A stretch of 64,000 nucleotides of DNA. It comes from Neobacillus thermocopriae. GTDB lineage: Bacteria > Bacillota > Bacilli > Bacillales > Cytobacillaceae. Below, piece after piece: positions 52,711-62,498 of the stretch. A program made the position numbers and the translations under genes. Below the pieces are notes generated by a model. That model saw only the letters and a program-made list of their open reading frames with translations. It did no database searches and was not told the origin of the DNA. Within the stretch, counting starts at the first letter, position 1. The number at the start of each line of letters is the position of its first letter. The stretch lies in assembly GCF_010975035.1 (NCBI RefSeq), contig NZ_JAAIUV010000013.1:27879-91878 (forward strand), written 5' to 3'.

Positions 52711-52861
52711 TGTTAGCGCAAGCGCCCTAGCGGCAAGACGTCTTCAGTCTTCGCCCTACGATAAGCCAACATCGAATTGCTTACGCTCTTCGTGTTTCCT
52801 ATATCTCAGTTGAAGAACCTCCATGCCATACACCGCTAAACAGGGCGCTTTCGCTTTTCTA
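52711..52861. repeat. Intergenic repeat element, copy 2 (151 bp)
   Basis: The shorter form of the element at 14065-14276, same orientation. Its ends are imperfect inverted repeats: AGCGCAAGCGCCCTAGCG on the left, CGCT, AAACA, then GGGCGCTTTCGCT on the right. The core has CGCCCTACGATAAGCC, CTTCGTGTTTCCTATATC and TCAGTTG. It ends in CTA immediately before TTA, the serA stop on the minus strand, so serA has tandem TAA TAG stops, the second from the repeat. Confidence 0.82.
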
Positions 52862-54505
52862 TTAAACTGTTTCTACTTTTTGTTTTTCTACAGGACCTGC
52901 GTGAAAGGAGTCTACATTTGAAATTTCTAAAAATTGAGCTTCTTCTAGGCCGTCAATCAATGTTAACTCGCGAATCCCATCGGTTCCTAATGCTTTATCT
53001 AGTGTCAAGACCATGATTGCTTCTCCACCGACTTCCGTACGTCCTACCTGCATTGTACCGATATTGATGTAAAAATTGCCTAATAATGAACCAACTTTAC
53101 CAATCATGCCGGGAACATCTTGATGTTTAATATATAGAAGATATTTTTCTGGTTTCACATCGATCCGGTATTGGTTGATTTTAACGATACGTGCGCCGTA
53201 ACCATTTAATACGGTTGCACCAATCCGAGCTGTATCCTCACCTTGAGAAACAGCCAGTTCCATATAGTTAGCAAAGCCTTTATTTGTGGCATTCTTTTGT
53301 ACATTATAAGGAACACCTTGTTCTTTCAACAAGTGTAGAACATTGATGAGATTGACAGAATCGCTTAAATGATAGGAGAGTATACCTCGCAGTAGGGTAC
53401 GCGTAAGTAGTTCCGTATCTTCATCTACTAAGTCTCCATAATAATTAATTTCAATCTTGCTCGGTGCTTGCTTCTTCAATAATTGGATTGCTAGCTGCCC
53501 GATTTGATCTGCTAGTAATAAGTATGGTTGTAGCTTCGCCTGTGTTTCACCGGACATTTGTGGCATATTTACCGCATTTTGAATGGATTGTTTTTCAAAA
53601 ATCTCAATGATTTCCTTACTAACTTCTTCAGCAACCTTTTCCTGAGCCTCGACGGTGGAAGCACCCAAATGCGGAGTTACAATAATGTTTGGATTTTGTA
53701 ACAATTCTGGATCAGTCACCGGTTCTTTTTCAAATACATCAAGGGCCGCCCCAGCTACATGACCTGTATTGATGGCTCGAACCAATGCTTTTTCATTGAT
53801 AATTCCGCCACGTGCACAGTTAACAAAACGAACACCTTTTTTGGTTTTGCTTAAAAACTCATCATTAATAATGCCGCGGGTATCATTGGTTAGTGGGGTA
53901 TGAATGGTAATAAAATCTGATTCGGCTGCGATCAAATCTAGGCTTGCTTTTTTAATGCCCAGTTTTTTAGCACGCTCTTCTGTTAAGTATGGGTCAAATC
54001 CTAAAATGTTCATTCCAAAGCTCTTGGCACGCTTGGCTACTTCTGTTCCAATTTTGCCCATTCCGATAACACCGAGAGTTTTTTTGTATAGCTCAACACC
54101 TTTAAACGAATTTCGGTCCCATTCTCCACCAGACGTCTTTTGATGAGCTTGAGGAATTTTCCGTGCCAATGAAAGCATCATAGCCAATGTATGTTCTGTA
54201 GCAGCAATCGTATTAGCTCCCGGCGCGTTAATGACAATAATCCCTTTGCGGGTAGCTGCACTGATATCGATGTTATCAACACCTACACCAGCTCTGGCTA
54301 TGACTTTCAGTCGGTCGGCTGCCTGAAGCAGTTCTTCTGTAACCTTTGTTTGACTTCGTACGATCAATGCGTCATACTCGCCAATAATTTTTATTAATTC
54401 TTCTACTGGCAGGGTAGGCTGCCGTTCCACGATATAGTTGGGATGATTCACTAAACATTCCAAACCAGTTTGACTAATTCCGTCCGTAACTAGTACCTTA
54501 TACAT
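52862..54505 (-). CDS. serA: D-3-phosphoglycerate dehydrogenase
   Basis: 547 residues. It oxidises 3-phosphoglycerate in the first step of serine synthesis. The NAD domain carries GVIGMGKIGTEVAKRAK, the catalytic Arg in VNCARGGI, the Glu in DVFEKEPV and the His in TPHLGAST. An ASB domain (about 320-450) and a C-terminal ACT domain (LLYIKHQDVPGMIGKVGSLL) follow; the ACT domain usually senses serine. A 20-odd residue C-terminal extension (NVDSFHAGPVEKQKVETV) goes beyond the 525 residues of the B. subtilis enzyme. AGGAGG precedes the ATG. Controlled by a T-box. Its 3' end touches repeat copy 2. Confidence 0.95.
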   Translation of the reverse strand: MYKVLVTDGISQTGLECLVNHPNYIVERQPTLPVEELIKIIGEYDALIVRSQTKVTEELLQAADRLKVIARAGVGVDNIDISAATRKGIIVINAPGANTIAATEHTLAMMLSLARKIPQAHQKTSGGEWDRNSFKGVELYKKTLGVIGMGKIGTEVAKRAKSFGMNILGFDPYLTEERAKKLGIKKASLDLIAAESDFITIHTPLTNDTRGIINDEFLSKTKKGVRFVNCARGGIINEKALVRAINTGHVAGAALDVFEKEPVTDPELLQNPNIIVTPHLGASTVEAQEKVAEEVSKEIIEIFEKQSIQNAVNMPQMSGETQAKLQPYLLLADQIGQLAIQLLKKQAPSKIEINYYGDLVDEDTELLTRTLLRGILSYHLSDSVNLINVLHLLKEQGVPYNVQKNATNKGFANYMELAVSQGEDTARIGATVLNGYGARIVKINQYRIDVKPEKYLLYIKHQDVPGMIGKVGSLLGNFYINIGTMQVGRTEVGGEAIMVLTLDKALGTDGIRELTLIDGLEEAQFLEISNVDSFHAGPVEKQKVETV

Positions 54506-54597
54506 TTTATTAACCTCCTATTTTATAAAAATTAAAAAATGATTCAGATCAATTAAATTGTGGATATCACTCCTTTTGGCCATCTATGGAAATAAGT

Positions 54598-54650
54598 AAA
54601 AAAAAAACGTCCCTCATAACAGACACAGTGGTCGTGTTATGAGGGACGTG
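54598..54650 (-). terminator. T-box regulatory terminator of serA
   Basis: On the minus strand ACGTCCCTCATAAC pairs perfectly with GTTATGAGGGACGT, then ten T residues. Confidence 0.95.
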
Positions 54651-54850
54651 TAAGAACGCGTGGTGCCACCCTCTTTTGCCGCAAATAAATGCAGCCTTCA
54701 TTAAAATATAACGGGTATTTCCCGGGCGCGCCTACTAAAAAGTTCAGCTGCCAGTTCAGAAGGGCTGGGCATGGATAAGATTTGGCACCGGTTCACAGCG
54801 TCCACCGGCTCTCTGAAGCCATCTCTTAATGCCGTCTTCATCATTACTTT
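54651..54850 (-). promoter_or_regulatory. T-box leader of serA (tRNA-sensing)
   Basis: On the minus strand the leader has the stem I apical motif AGAGAGCCGGTGG with GTGAACCGGT, the segment CTGAACTGGCAGCTGAAC and the T-box itself, GGGTGGCACCACGCG (near 54659-54672), ahead of the terminator. The triplet AGC in GGCAGCTGAA is the likely specifier, a serine codon, which fits serA. Uncharged tRNA-Ser would stabilise the antiterminator and switch serA on. T-box identity is certain; the specifier is less so. Confidence 0.9.
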
Positions 54851-54992
54851 TAATTAAAATATTAGAAATTTCAAAATCACAATGAATATAGGGATTATTC
54901 TACAATCCACCTTCATTATTGTAAAGAGTTAAAGTTAAAAAATTTTGTTTATTATTAATAAAAAAAATTACTAATAGAAAGAAAATCCCTTT

Positions 54993-55071
54993 GTTATGCA
55001 GTAGTAAGCGATTACATAACTAGTGGGTTAAAAACAAATCTATTGTAAAAAAAAGTGGAGAGTCTTATAAT
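54993..55071 (+). promoter_or_regulatory. hom promoter and upstream inverted repeat
   Basis: TTGTAA (55043-55048) and a perfect TATAAT (55066-55071) are 17 bases apart. Upstream, GTTATG (54993-54998) and CATAAC (55015-55020) form an inverted repeat, a possible regulator site for threonine-operon control. The bases 54851-54992 are AT-rich and hold nothing else visible. Confidence 0.6.
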
Positions 55072-55130
55072 GTCTACAACTGAAATACAATTGTTTTCTG
55101 TATGAGGACATATTGTTAGGGGGGAATCAG

Positions 55131-56417
55131 ATGAAAGCTATCTCGATAGGTTTATTAGGTTTAGGCACTGTTGGTTCAGGTGTCGTTCAAATTATAAAAA
55201 AACATCAAGATAAACTCATGCATCAAGTTGGTTGTCCAGTTGTTATAAAAAAAGTCCTTGTTAAAGATTTAAATAAAGAAAGAGCGGTTGAAATAGAGGA
55301 AGAACAATTAACGACAAATCCTGATGATATTTTATTAGATAAAGAGATTGATGTCGTAATCGAAGTGATGGGTGGAATTGATGCGACAAAAGATTATTTG
55401 ATCACCGCTTTGCGATATGGAAAGCATGTCGTGACTGCTAATAAGGATTTAATGGCCCTACATGGTACGGAGTTATTAACCGTAGCTTCCGAATATGGTT
55501 GTGACCTATTTTACGAAGCAAGTGTTGCTGGGGGGATTCCAATTTTAAGGAGTCTAGTTGACGGTCTCGCCTCAGACCGAATAACACAATTGATGGGAAT
55601 TGTGAATGGAACGACGAACTATATTTTAACAAAAATGAGTAATGAGGGACGTTCTTACGATGAGGTGCTAAAAGAAGCTCAGGAATTGGGCTTTGCGGAG
55701 GCAGATCCGACAGCGGATGTGGAAGGCTTAGATGCAGCCCGTAAAATGACGATTCTAGCGACTTTAGGTTTTTCGATGCATATTGATTTAGAGGATGTAA
55801 AGGTAAGCGGCATTTCTAACGTGACTGAAGAAGATATCAGGTATGGAAAACAATTGGGATATACGATGAAGCTTATCGGTCATGCCCATCGAGAAGGAGA
55901 AAAGGTGGAAGTGAGTGTGGCACCAACCTTCCTACCCAATAACCATCCGCTGGCTTCCGTACAAAACGAATACAATGCGGTTTATGTATATGGTGAAGCA
56001 GTTGGAGAAACGATGTTTTACGGTCCAGGAGCCGGAAGTCTTCCTACTGCCACAGCGGTTGTTTCCGACTTAGTAAATGTCATTAAAAACTTGAGGCTAG
56101 GTGTAAATGGAAAGAGTGCTGTGACACCACAATATCCAAAGCGGTTAAAAGATGACAGTGAAAAATACTCTAAATATTTCTTACGTATTCATGTTGAAGA
56201 TGAGGTTGGCGTTTTTGCTGAGATTACCTCTATTTTTGCCAAAAATGGAGTCAGTTTTGAAAAAATTCTTCAACTTCCAGTGAAGAAAAATGAGGTTTCT
56301 GAAATCGTACTCGTTACACATCGTACTTCCATTTCCAATTATGAACAAAGTCTACAAGAGTTAAATGATTTATCTGCTGTTAGAGAAATAAAAAGTGCAT
56401 ACAAAGTGGTGAGGTAA
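55131..56417 (+). CDS. hom: Homoserine dehydrogenase
   Basis: 428 residues. It reduces aspartate semialdehyde to homoserine in the threonine/methionine branch. N-terminal NAD(P) motif [16 protein letters not shown]; catalytic domain [29 protein letters not shown] and [17 protein letters not shown]-terminal ACT domain ([19 protein letters not shown]) for feedback by threonine. The ATG at 55131 has GGGGGG nine bases upstream; an in-frame codon six residues earlier overlaps that site. First gene of hom-thrC-thrB. Confidence 0.96.
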   Translation: MKAISIGLLGLGTVGSGVVQIIKKHQDKLMHQVGCPVVIKKVLVKDLNKERAVEIEEEQLTTNPDDILLDKEIDVVIEVMGGIDATKDYLITALRYGKHVVTANKDLMALHGTELLTVASEYGCDLFYEASVAGGIPILRSLVDGLASDRITQLMGIVNGTTNYILTKMSNEGRSYDEVLKEAQELGFAEADPTADVEGLDAARKMTILATLGFSMHIDLEDVKVSGISNVTEEDIRYGKQLGYTMKLIGHAHREGEKVEVSVAPTFLPNNHPLASVQNEYNAVYVYGEAVGETMFYGPGAGSLPTATAVVSDLVNVIKNLRLGVNGKSAVTPQYPKRLKDDSEKYSKYFLRIHVEDEVGVFAEITSIFAKNGVSFEKILQLPVKKNEVSEIVLVTHRTSISNYEQSLQELNDLSAVREIKSAYKVVR

Positions 56418-56419
56418 TA

Positions 56420-57493
56420 ATGATGAGATGGCCAGGATTATTAGAAGCTTATAAGGAATATTTACCTGTTACGAAAGATACTCCAAAATTGACATTGAAT
56501 GAAGGAAATACTCCGTTAATCAAGCTTGAACGTTTGTCAATAGAATGGGGTGTTGAGTTGTATGTGAAGGTGGAAGGAGCAAATCCAACAGGTTCCTTCA
56601 AGGATCGTGGAATGGTGATGGCAGTCGCCAAAGCTGTAGAGGAAGGTAGCAAAACAGTAATATGTGCCTCAACAGGAAACACATCAGCAGCAGCTGCAGC
56701 TTATGCAGCACGTGCTGGATTAAAGTGCATCATTGTTATTCCAGAAGGGAAAATTGCTATGGGTAAGCTCGCACAAGCTATGATGTACGGAGCTGAAATT
56801 ATCTCCATTGAAGGAAATTTTGACCAAGCATTAAAAATGGTACGGAACATCAGTAAAACAGAACCAATTACTCTCGTTAACTCGGTCAACCCCTATCGCT
56901 TAGAAGGACAAAAAACAGCAGCCTTTGAGATTTGCGACCAACTTGGGACGGCTCCGGATATTTTAGCCATTCCTGTTGGAAATGCAGGTAACATAAGTGC
57001 CTATTGGAAAGGATTTAAGGAATATGCGGAAACAAAGGAAACAGGGCTGCCAAGAATGTTTGGTTTTGAAGCATCAGGTGCAGCAGCACTTGTTCATAAT
57101 CGTGTGTTCGAAAATCCAGAAACGATTGCTACAGCCATTCGCATTGGAAACCCAGCAAGCTGGAATCTGGCCGTAACAGCTGTGGAGGAATCAAATGGCC
57201 AGTTTGATGAAGTGACCGATGAAGAAATTGTTAGTGCCTACAAAAAGCTTGCCTCTTCGGAAGGAGTTTTTGCTGAGCCAGCCTCCTGTGCATCTATAGC
57301 TGGAGTGTTCAAAAGTTTGAAAAATGGTCGAATCCCTAAAGGGACAAAAATTGTCGCAGTTCTTACAGGTAATGGGCTAAAAGACCCAGATACGGCAATT
57401 AATAGCAGTTTAATCAAACCGGTTCAATTACCGAATGATGAAAAAGTGGTTGCTGAACATATTCAAGGGGTTGTTTTGAATGCCTCCGTCTAA
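56420..57493 (+). CDS. thrC: Threonine synthase
   Basis: 357 residues (Bacillus ThrC type, ~352). A PLP enzyme that turns O-phosphohomoserine into threonine. The PLP lysine is in [11 protein letters not shown]; the phosphate loop is in [27 protein letters not shown] is also characteristic. It starts two bases after the hom stop with GAGGTAATA upstream; the second of two adjacent ATG codons could equally be used. Its 3' end overlaps thrB by 14 bases. Confidence 0.95.
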   Translation: MMRWPGLLEAYKEYLPVTKDTPKLTLNEGNTPLIKLERLSIEWGVELYVKVEGANPTGSFKDRGMVMAVAKAVEEGSKTVICASTGNTSAAAAAYAARAGLKCIIVIPEGKIAMGKLAQAMMYGAEIISIEGNFDQALKMVRNISKTEPITLVNSVNPYRLEGQKTAAFEICDQLGTAPDILAIPVGNAGNISAYWKGFKEYAETKETGLPRMFGFEASGAAALVHNRVFENPETIATAIRIGNPASWNLAVTAVEESNGQFDEVTDEEIVSAYKKLASSEGVFAEPASCASIAGVFKSLKNGRIPKGTKIVAVLTGNGLKDPDTAINSSLIKPVQLPNDEKVVAEHIQGVVLNASV

Positions 57494-58397
57494 TCGATTT
57501 GTGATTAAGGTTCCTGCTAGTACGGCAAACCTTGGACCAGGGTTTGATTCCATTGGAGCAGCCCTTAACTTGTATTTAACTTTAGAGGTGGAAGAAAATG
57601 AGAAATGGGAAGTTACTTCTTCTAATCTTGAATTGAAAGATCTTCCAGGTGATGAACAACATTTTGTTGTGCAAGTAGCGTTGCAAACAGCTGAAAAATA
57701 CGGAAAAATCTTATCACCTTGTAAGGTGAAAATGAGTAGTGAAATTCCTTTGGCACGTGGGCTTGGGTCAAGTGCATCCGCAATTGTTGCTGGGATTGAA
57801 TTGGCGGACCAAGTTGGGAACTTAGGGTTAACAAAACAAGAAAAACTTTTGGTGGCAACAGAGATGGAAGGGCACCCAGATAATGTAGGAGCATCCCTAT
57901 ATGGAGGACTTGTCATTGGATGCTATCAAAAGGGTGAAGTGGCTATGATGTCATTTACAAATCTTCCGATTGAAATGGTAGCGGTCATTCCTCATGAGAT
58001 TCTATTAACGAAGGATTCCCGAAATGTGCTTCCAGGGCAATTTTCCATGAATGAAGCGATTATAGCATCTTCAACTGCCAATGTTTTAGTGGCTGCCTTA
58101 TTAAGTCAAAATTGGGAATTAGCGGGTAAAATGATGGAACGAGATCGATTCCATCAACCATACCGCAAGCCATTAATTCCAATTTATGATGAAATCGAGG
58201 CATTCGCCAAGGCAAATGGAGCATTTGGTGTGGCATTAAGCGGAGCAGGCCCAACAATCCTATGCTTTATTGAAAAAGGCAAGGGAGATAGTCTTGTCTC
58301 ATCCTTACAGAAAACTTTTTCAAATATGATGGTTAAATTGCTTCATCTTGATTATGATGGAAGCAAGGTAAGAGAAGTAGAAGAGTTTGTTCGTTAA
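57480..58397 (+). CDS. thrB: Homoserine kinase
   Basis: 305 residues of the GHMP kinase family. It phosphorylates homoserine with ATP. Motifs: [20 protein letters not shown] loop [17 protein letters not shown]-terminal [13 protein letters not shown]. It starts inside thrC (14-base overlap), so the two are coupled. Last gene of the operon, followed by a strong terminator. Confidence 0.96.
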   Translation: MPPSNRFVIKVPASTANLGPGFDSIGAALNLYLTLEVEENEKWEVTSSNLELKDLPGDEQHFVVQVALQTAEKYGKILSPCKVKMSSEIPLARGLGSSASAIVAGIELADQVGNLGLTKQEKLLVATEMEGHPDNVGASLYGGLVIGCYQKGEVAMMSFTNLPIEMVAVIPHEILLTKDSRNVLPGQFSMNEAIIASSTANVLVAALLSQNWELAGKMMERDRFHQPYRKPLIPIYDEIEAFAKANGAFGVALSGAGPTILCFIEKGKGDSLVSSLQKTFSNMMVKLLHLDYDGSKVREVEEFVR

Positions 58398-58401
58398 AAA
58401 T

Positions 58402-58430
58402 GAGGGCAGTATGAACTGCCCTTTTTTTGT
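58402..58430. terminator. Terminator of hom-thrCB, possibly bidirectional
   Basis: GGGCAGT pairs with ACTGCCC around ATGA, followed by TTTTTTT. On the other strand it lies right after the small zinc-ribbon gene. Confidence 0.92.
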
Positions 58431-58434
58431 TTAA

Positions 58435-58578
58435 TTAACCTTTAATACCATGCAGCCATTCTTGATAACATTCTTTGCAGAGCGGTTCATCTCTTTCGGT
58501 ATTTTCAGAGAAAAATGAAACATAATGACGCTCTTTTTCATTGAGCTCTTCGGAACAATAAAAACAATTTTCAGGCAA
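58435..58578 (-). CDS. Tiny zinc-ribbon-like protein, 47 residues
   Basis: Translation from TTG at 58578, with GGAGGG eight bases upstream, gives a protein beginning MPENCFYCSEELNEKERH and ending GIKG. Two pairs, C5-x2-C8 and C37-x2-C40 (in PLCKECYQEW), frame a 28-residue middle, the layout of a single treble-clef or zinc-ribbon. The strong ribosome site and the paired Cys make a real gene likely. Function unknown; I recognise no named family. It converges on thrB and shares its terminator. The following 58579-58911 holds no other gene that I can support. Confidence 0.7.
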   Translation of the reverse strand: MPENCFYCSEELNEKERHYVSFFSENTERDEPLCKECYQEWLHGIKG

Positions 58579-58911
58579 TTAAATCCCTCCTTTAAAAATT
58601 CCGTGATAGGATAGTTTTTTTCTCGTTTAAAGGGATTTATGCGAATTAAAGTTGAGGATCAGATCATCTTAAAATGGTGAGAATGTTTGATTAAGATAAG
58701 AGCTTGAGCAGAATTGGATGCAGTATAGTTAAAGCCTACATCGGAAAGAGGAGGGCATCTCTAATCGCCTTTTAATCATGTGGAACAAACATAAAGTGGC
58801 TGTAAATAGTGCAATTATTTCAATGTGAAAGGAACGATAATATTTTATTTTGGAAAGATAAGGGAAGTAGAAGTGAGTGGTAATTAAAAGGTGTTTTGGT
58901 TAACAAGGAAT

Positions 58912-58946
58912 AAAAAAAACGCCAGGAAATAATTCATAGCGTTTTT
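58912..58946 (-). terminator. Terminator of the DUF membrane protein gene
   Basis: On the minus strand AAAAACGC pairs with GCGTTTTT around about 16 bases, with further T residues. Confidence 0.75.
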
Positions 58947-58989
58947 AAATCTATCTAATTTTATTCTTCACTTAAAACACTTCTTTTCT

Positions 58990-59475
58990 TTAAGAGGGTC
59001 TCTGTGCCCAAGTTGTACGATACTTGGCCATAGATAAAATCATTACTAAAGATAAGATTATTGCTCCACCATCTGTAATCGCACTTGGTAAAATCCCTAA
59101 CACACCATAAACGTCGTTAACTACTGTCCACATAGATGAAGGTATCATAATAGGTCCAGTAGCTTGAGTGATATTTACTAATAATATAATCCACCATAAA
59201 ATCCTTGAACGGCTATTTAAAGCTAATACACCTAACGTATTACCAATAATGTATAAACATCCAACGATTCTAAATCCAAATGTAAATTCTAATGCTTCAA
59301 CAGAAGGGTCAGTTACACCTGCCATTTGCATCATGGTTTCAATTAATGGCGGATTAATAATTACAAAATTGTGGATAGTTGTACCAATGGTAAAAATAAT
59401 CGAACATAAAACAATAGTATTTTGTAACTTTCTAGTTGTAGTTGAATCTTTTAACTGATGTTTTGTTTTATTCAT
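58990..59475 (-). CDS. Four-helix membrane protein, function unknown
   Basis: 161 residues with four predicted membrane helices (NTIVLCSIIFTIGTTIHNFV; FRIVGCLYIIGNTLGVLAL; ILWWIILLVNITQATG; AITDGGAIILSLVMILSM) and a short hydrophilic N-terminus. I recognise no family with certainty; the pattern resembles small uncharacterised Bacillus membrane proteins. GAGAGGA precedes the ATG. Monocistronic, between two terminators. Confidence 0.7.
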   Translation of the reverse strand: MNKTKHQLKDSTTTRKLQNTIVLCSIIFTIGTTIHNFVIINPPLIETMMQMAGVTDPSVEALEFTFGFRIVGCLYIIGNTLGVLALNSRSRILWWIILLVNITQATGPIMIPSSMWTVVNDVYGVLGILPSAITDGGAIILSLVMILSMAKYRTTWAQRPS

Positions 59476-59774
59476 CTATTAATCCTCTCTTTTAGTTCGC
59501 CAATACTTTACACTAAAAATTCATATCTTTTTAGTTACTAGAATCTTCATCTTTACTGCAAATCTATCATTATCCTTATATAGTATCTTGAGACCGTAGT
59601 TCAATTTTTGTATAAGTCCAGAGACTGAATCTTTAATAGCAGATTAAAACAACAATAAGCAAATCAATACAAATTTTTAATTAGCAAAGGGATAGTTATT
59701 GTTACTCTGCTAATTATAGTGTGTTTCCCTTAGTCCATTTTGTTCAAAAAATTACAAAACGTATGATTTAATTA
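59476..59774. other. AT-rich intergenic region upstream of the membrane protein gene
   Basis: About 300 bases with no ORF, repeat or RNA motif that I can support. It should contain the promoter of the minus-strand membrane protein gene. Confidence 0.3.
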
Positions 59775-59813
59775 CAAAAAAATAGTGCTAAACCCTTAGT
59801 GATTTAGCACTAT
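59775..59813 (-). terminator. Terminator of the DUF485-symporter operon
   Basis: On the minus strand ATAGTGCTAAA and TTTAGCACTAT form a perfect 11-bp stem around ten bases, then TTTTTTTG. Confidence 0.88.
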
Positions 59814-59902
59814 ATCTATTTGATTATTGAAGTTTTCTCTAATGATACAGAACTACTTATGATTCAAATTAGATTCTATTGTTTTGACAACCTTGTTCTG
59901 TT

Positions 59903-61444
59903 TTATCTGTCTGTTAACCCAATTCCAGTATTGGATTTGACCAACACTTCTTCAAATTTGTGAACATCCGCTTTTTGGCTGGAAAAAATCGTACCAAGAT
60001 AACCGGCCAAGAAGCCGAGTGGGATAGAAACAATTCCTGGAGTTGTATAAGGGAATATTGGATTACCAACAAAGATGGCCTTTCCTGCTTCCGGGCTGAA
60101 AACATTCGGACTAATTAATACTAAACCAACTGCTGAAATAAGACCGACAATCATAGCCCAAATGGCGCCTGTGGTATTAAATCGCTTCCAATAGATTGTG
60201 TATATGATAACCGGCAAATTCGCACTAGCTGCCACTGCAAACGCAAGTGAAACAAGGAAAGCGACGTTTAATGTTTGGGCACCTAATGCTAGAATGATGG
60301 AAACGATGGAAACGCCGAGTGCTGCATATCGTGCCATATTTACTTGCTGTTTCTCGGTTGCTTTCCCTTTTTTCAAAATTTCATTATAAAAATCATGAGC
60401 GAACGCGGACGCTGCTGTTAATACTAGACCAGCGACCACTGCTAGAATGGTTGCAAAAGCTACCGCAGAAACAAACGCAAATAACATATTGCCACCAAGA
60501 ACCTCTGCTAAAAGAGGTGCAGCCATATTCCCAGCTGGGTTTGCAGCGATAATTCGTTCATTACCAACAAATGCAGCAGCACCAAAGCCAAGGAAAATGG
60601 TCATTACATAGAATAAGCCAATAACCCATGTGGCATATACGACAGAGGCACGAGCGGTTTTAGCATCTTTTACAGTAAAAAAGCGCACAAGGATATGTGG
60701 CAGTCCTGCTGTACCAAGTACAAGTCCCATATTTAGTGATAATGTATCGAGTCCATCCTTATATTTCACACCTGGATTTAAAAATGCTTCTTTTAACGGT
60801 GTGGCTGTTTTCATCTGAGCAAACATATCGGTAATACTGAAGTTAAACTTGGCAAAAACAATAATGGATATTAAGAAGGTACCACCCATTAACAGGATGG
60901 CTTTAATGATTTGAACCCAGCTAGTGGCATGCATTCCTCCAAATATGACGTAAACCGTCATTAATACACCAACAATCAAAACAGAAGTTGTATATTCCAA
61001 TCCCAATAATAGTTTGATTAGTGCACCTGCACCGACAAGTTGTGCAATCATGTAGAAAATAGAAATGGTAATGGTATTCATGGCCGCAAATCCACGGATT
61101 TTCTTGGCATCAAAACGAGCAGCAATCATGTCGGCAAACGTATATTTTCCAAGGTTTCTTAGTGGTTCTGCGACTAAATAAAGAACAACCAGATAGGCTA
61201 CAAGGAAACCAATACTGTAGAAGAAACCGTCAAAACCTTGCAAGGCAACCGCGCCAGCAATACCTAGGAAAGAAGCAGCAGACATGTAATCTCCCGCAAT
61301 AGCAAGCCCATTTTGCCACCCGGTAAGACCGCCACCAGCAGTATAAAATTCACTGGCATTCTTTGTTTTTTTGGAGGCGTAGTATGTAATGACTAATGTT
61401 ACGAGTACAATTCCGAGGAACATCAGAAATGCAGGAGTGTTCAT
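59903..61444 (-). CDS. ywcA: Sodium:solute symporter, acetate/monocarboxylate type (ActP/YwcA-like)
   Basis: 513 residues, about thirteen membrane helices. The N-terminal SEFYTAGGGLTGWQNGLAIAGDYMSAASFLG is the SSF signature of ActP/MctC-type transporters (seen in pieces SEFYTAGG and GDYMSAASFLG). ARFDAKKIRGFAAMNT and AFAVAASANLPVIIYTIYWKRF also fit. It probably imports acetate or a similar short carboxylate with Na+ or H+. GGAGGGG precedes the ATG, which overlaps the stop of the DUF485 gene by four bases. The pair corresponds to B. subtilis ywcB-ywcA. Confidence 0.9.
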   Translation of the reverse strand: MNTPAFLMFLGIVLVTLVITYYASKKTKNASEFYTAGGGLTGWQNGLAIAGDYMSAASFLGIAGAVALQGFDGFFYSIGFLVAYLVVLYLVAEPLRNLGKYTFADMIAARFDAKKIRGFAAMNTITISIFYMIAQLVGAGALIKLLLGLEYTTSVLIVGVLMTVYVIFGGMHATSWVQIIKAILLMGGTFLISIIVFAKFNFSITDMFAQMKTATPLKEAFLNPGVKYKDGLDTLSLNMGLVLGTAGLPHILVRFFTVKDAKTARASVVYATWVIGLFYVMTIFLGFGAAAFVGNERIIAANPAGNMAAPLLAEVLGGNMLFAFVSAVAFATILAVVAGLVLTAASAFAHDFYNEILKKGKATEKQQVNMARYAALGVSIVSIILALGAQTLNVAFLVSLAFAVAASANLPVIIYTIYWKRFNTTGAIWAMIVGLISAVGLVLISPNVFSPEAGKAIFVGNPIFPYTTPGIVSIPLGFLAGYLGTIFSSQKADVHKFEEVLVKSNTGIGLTDR

Positions 61445-61770
61445 CGACTGCCCCTCCTTTCTTTAAGGACTTTGTCTGCCAACTCATCAAATTTGGCTGC
61501 TTTTTTGGAGTAAAGCATACATAGCCCCCAAGTCATAACAAATTGTAAGAAGGCAAAAACCCAGGCCCAAGTAATATCACCGATAAATTTCGTATTTAAC
61601 ACAGTAGAGTAGGAAGTTAAGATTGGTAATGCAAAGTAAAAACTAAAGAAGAAAATGGTTAAAGGAATGATAAATTTTTTCTTTTCGGAGAGTAATGTTT
61701 GAAACGAAGGAGATTGAACAATAGATTGGTAATCGTTTTCGGGAACGGTTTTAACTTTTTTTGCCTCCAA
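61441..61770 (-). CDS. ywcB: DUF485 membrane protein, YwcB-like
   Basis: 109 residues with two membrane helices (FIIPLTIFFFSFYFALPILTS; WAWVFAFLQFVMTWGLCMLYS). It carries the DUF485 pattern SPSFQTLLSEKKKFIIPLT. DUF485 proteins always sit in front of ActP-like symporters and probably assist them. The start is TTG at 61770 with a GGGGG eleven bases upstream. Overlaps the symporter start by four bases. Confidence 0.88.
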   Translation of the reverse strand: MEAKKVKTVPENDYQSIVQSPSFQTLLSEKKKFIIPLTIFFFSFYFALPILTSYSTVLNTKFIGDITWAWVFAFLQFVMTWGLCMLYSKKAAKFDELADKVLKERRGSR

Positions 61771-62300
61771 TAGGAAGGGCCCCCTTTCAAAATTTCACCT
61801 TTTGTTTAGAAAAAATGATTAAATTTAAGAAAAAAAATAACTATGACATTCGTACAAGCCGTGTGTAAGGAAAATTGTCTTCATCCTCTCCTTTATATAT
61901 TATTTTCGGAAATTTTAAAAAATTATTACATTTATTATTATAATTTTATTGGATTTTAGGTTGCAAGAGGAAATTCAAAAAAATAAAAGATATGGGTAAA
62001 TATTCCTATTGGAAGGATAAAAATAAGATTATTCTTTGTAACAATAAAAAATTAATAAGAAAAGAGTAGTTTTTAACGAAATCATCTTGAGTAAGAGGAA
62101 AATGTGTGAGGGTGGGAGCAGCAAATGTAGACAAATGGGGGAGGATTAAATATTAAAAAAATATATATTAATACAAAATAATCTATTACCAAATAAAGAT
62201 TGGAGAGCATTTTACTAGTTAAACTATATATTGCTGGCATCTTTGATTAAAATCATTTTCAAATTGAAGAAGTGTACGAGGCTACCTAGAATAAGTAAAC
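61771..62300. other. Long AT-rich intergenic region
   Basis: About 530 bases upstream of the symporter operon and downstream of the tRNA terminator. I see no ORF with a ribosome site, no cre site and no structured RNA. It should hold the symporter promoter. Confidence 0.35.
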
Positions 62301-62336
62301 AAAAAAAGCTTGGATAAAAAATATCCAAGCTTTTTT
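62301..62336 (-). terminator. Terminator of the tRNA-Ala gene
   Basis: AAAAAGCTTGGATA and TATCCAAGCTTTTT form a perfect 14-bp stem around AAAAA, with T-runs. Confidence 0.95.
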
Positions 62337-62341
62337 CATTA

Positions 62342-62414
62342 TGGAGACTACGGGGATCGAACCCGTGACCTCTTGCATGCCATGCAAGCACTCTCCCAGC
62401 TGAGCTAAGCCCCC
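62342..62414 (-). tRNA. tRNA-Ala, anticodon GGC
   Basis: 73 bases on the minus strand. Acceptor GGGGGCT pairs with AGTCTCC (with G-U pairs), D arm TAGCTCAGCTGGGAGAG, anticodon stem CTTGC/GCAAG with loop ATGGCAT (anticodon GGC), T arm CGGGTTCGATCCCCG. The CCA end is not encoded. A strong terminator follows. Confidence 0.97.
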
Positions 62415-62498
62415 AATGAATTTGTACAAGAAGTATTATAGCGATATTTACTAATTCTTGCAAGAGAAAATTTTTTGAAGGTAAAAAATTATTTCTCA

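Noticed and set aside
57428..57916. A 162-codon open frame on the minus strand across thrC/thrB
   Set aside because: It lies inside two certain genes and shows no domain or start signal.
58590..58911. Additional small ORFs between the zinc-ribbon gene and the membrane protein terminator
   Set aside because: Only very short frames without ribosome sites were seen.
62342..62414. A missing CCA end taken as a sign of a tRNA pseudogene
   Set aside because: All arms pair correctly and many Bacillus tRNA genes lack an encoded CCA, so it should be functional.
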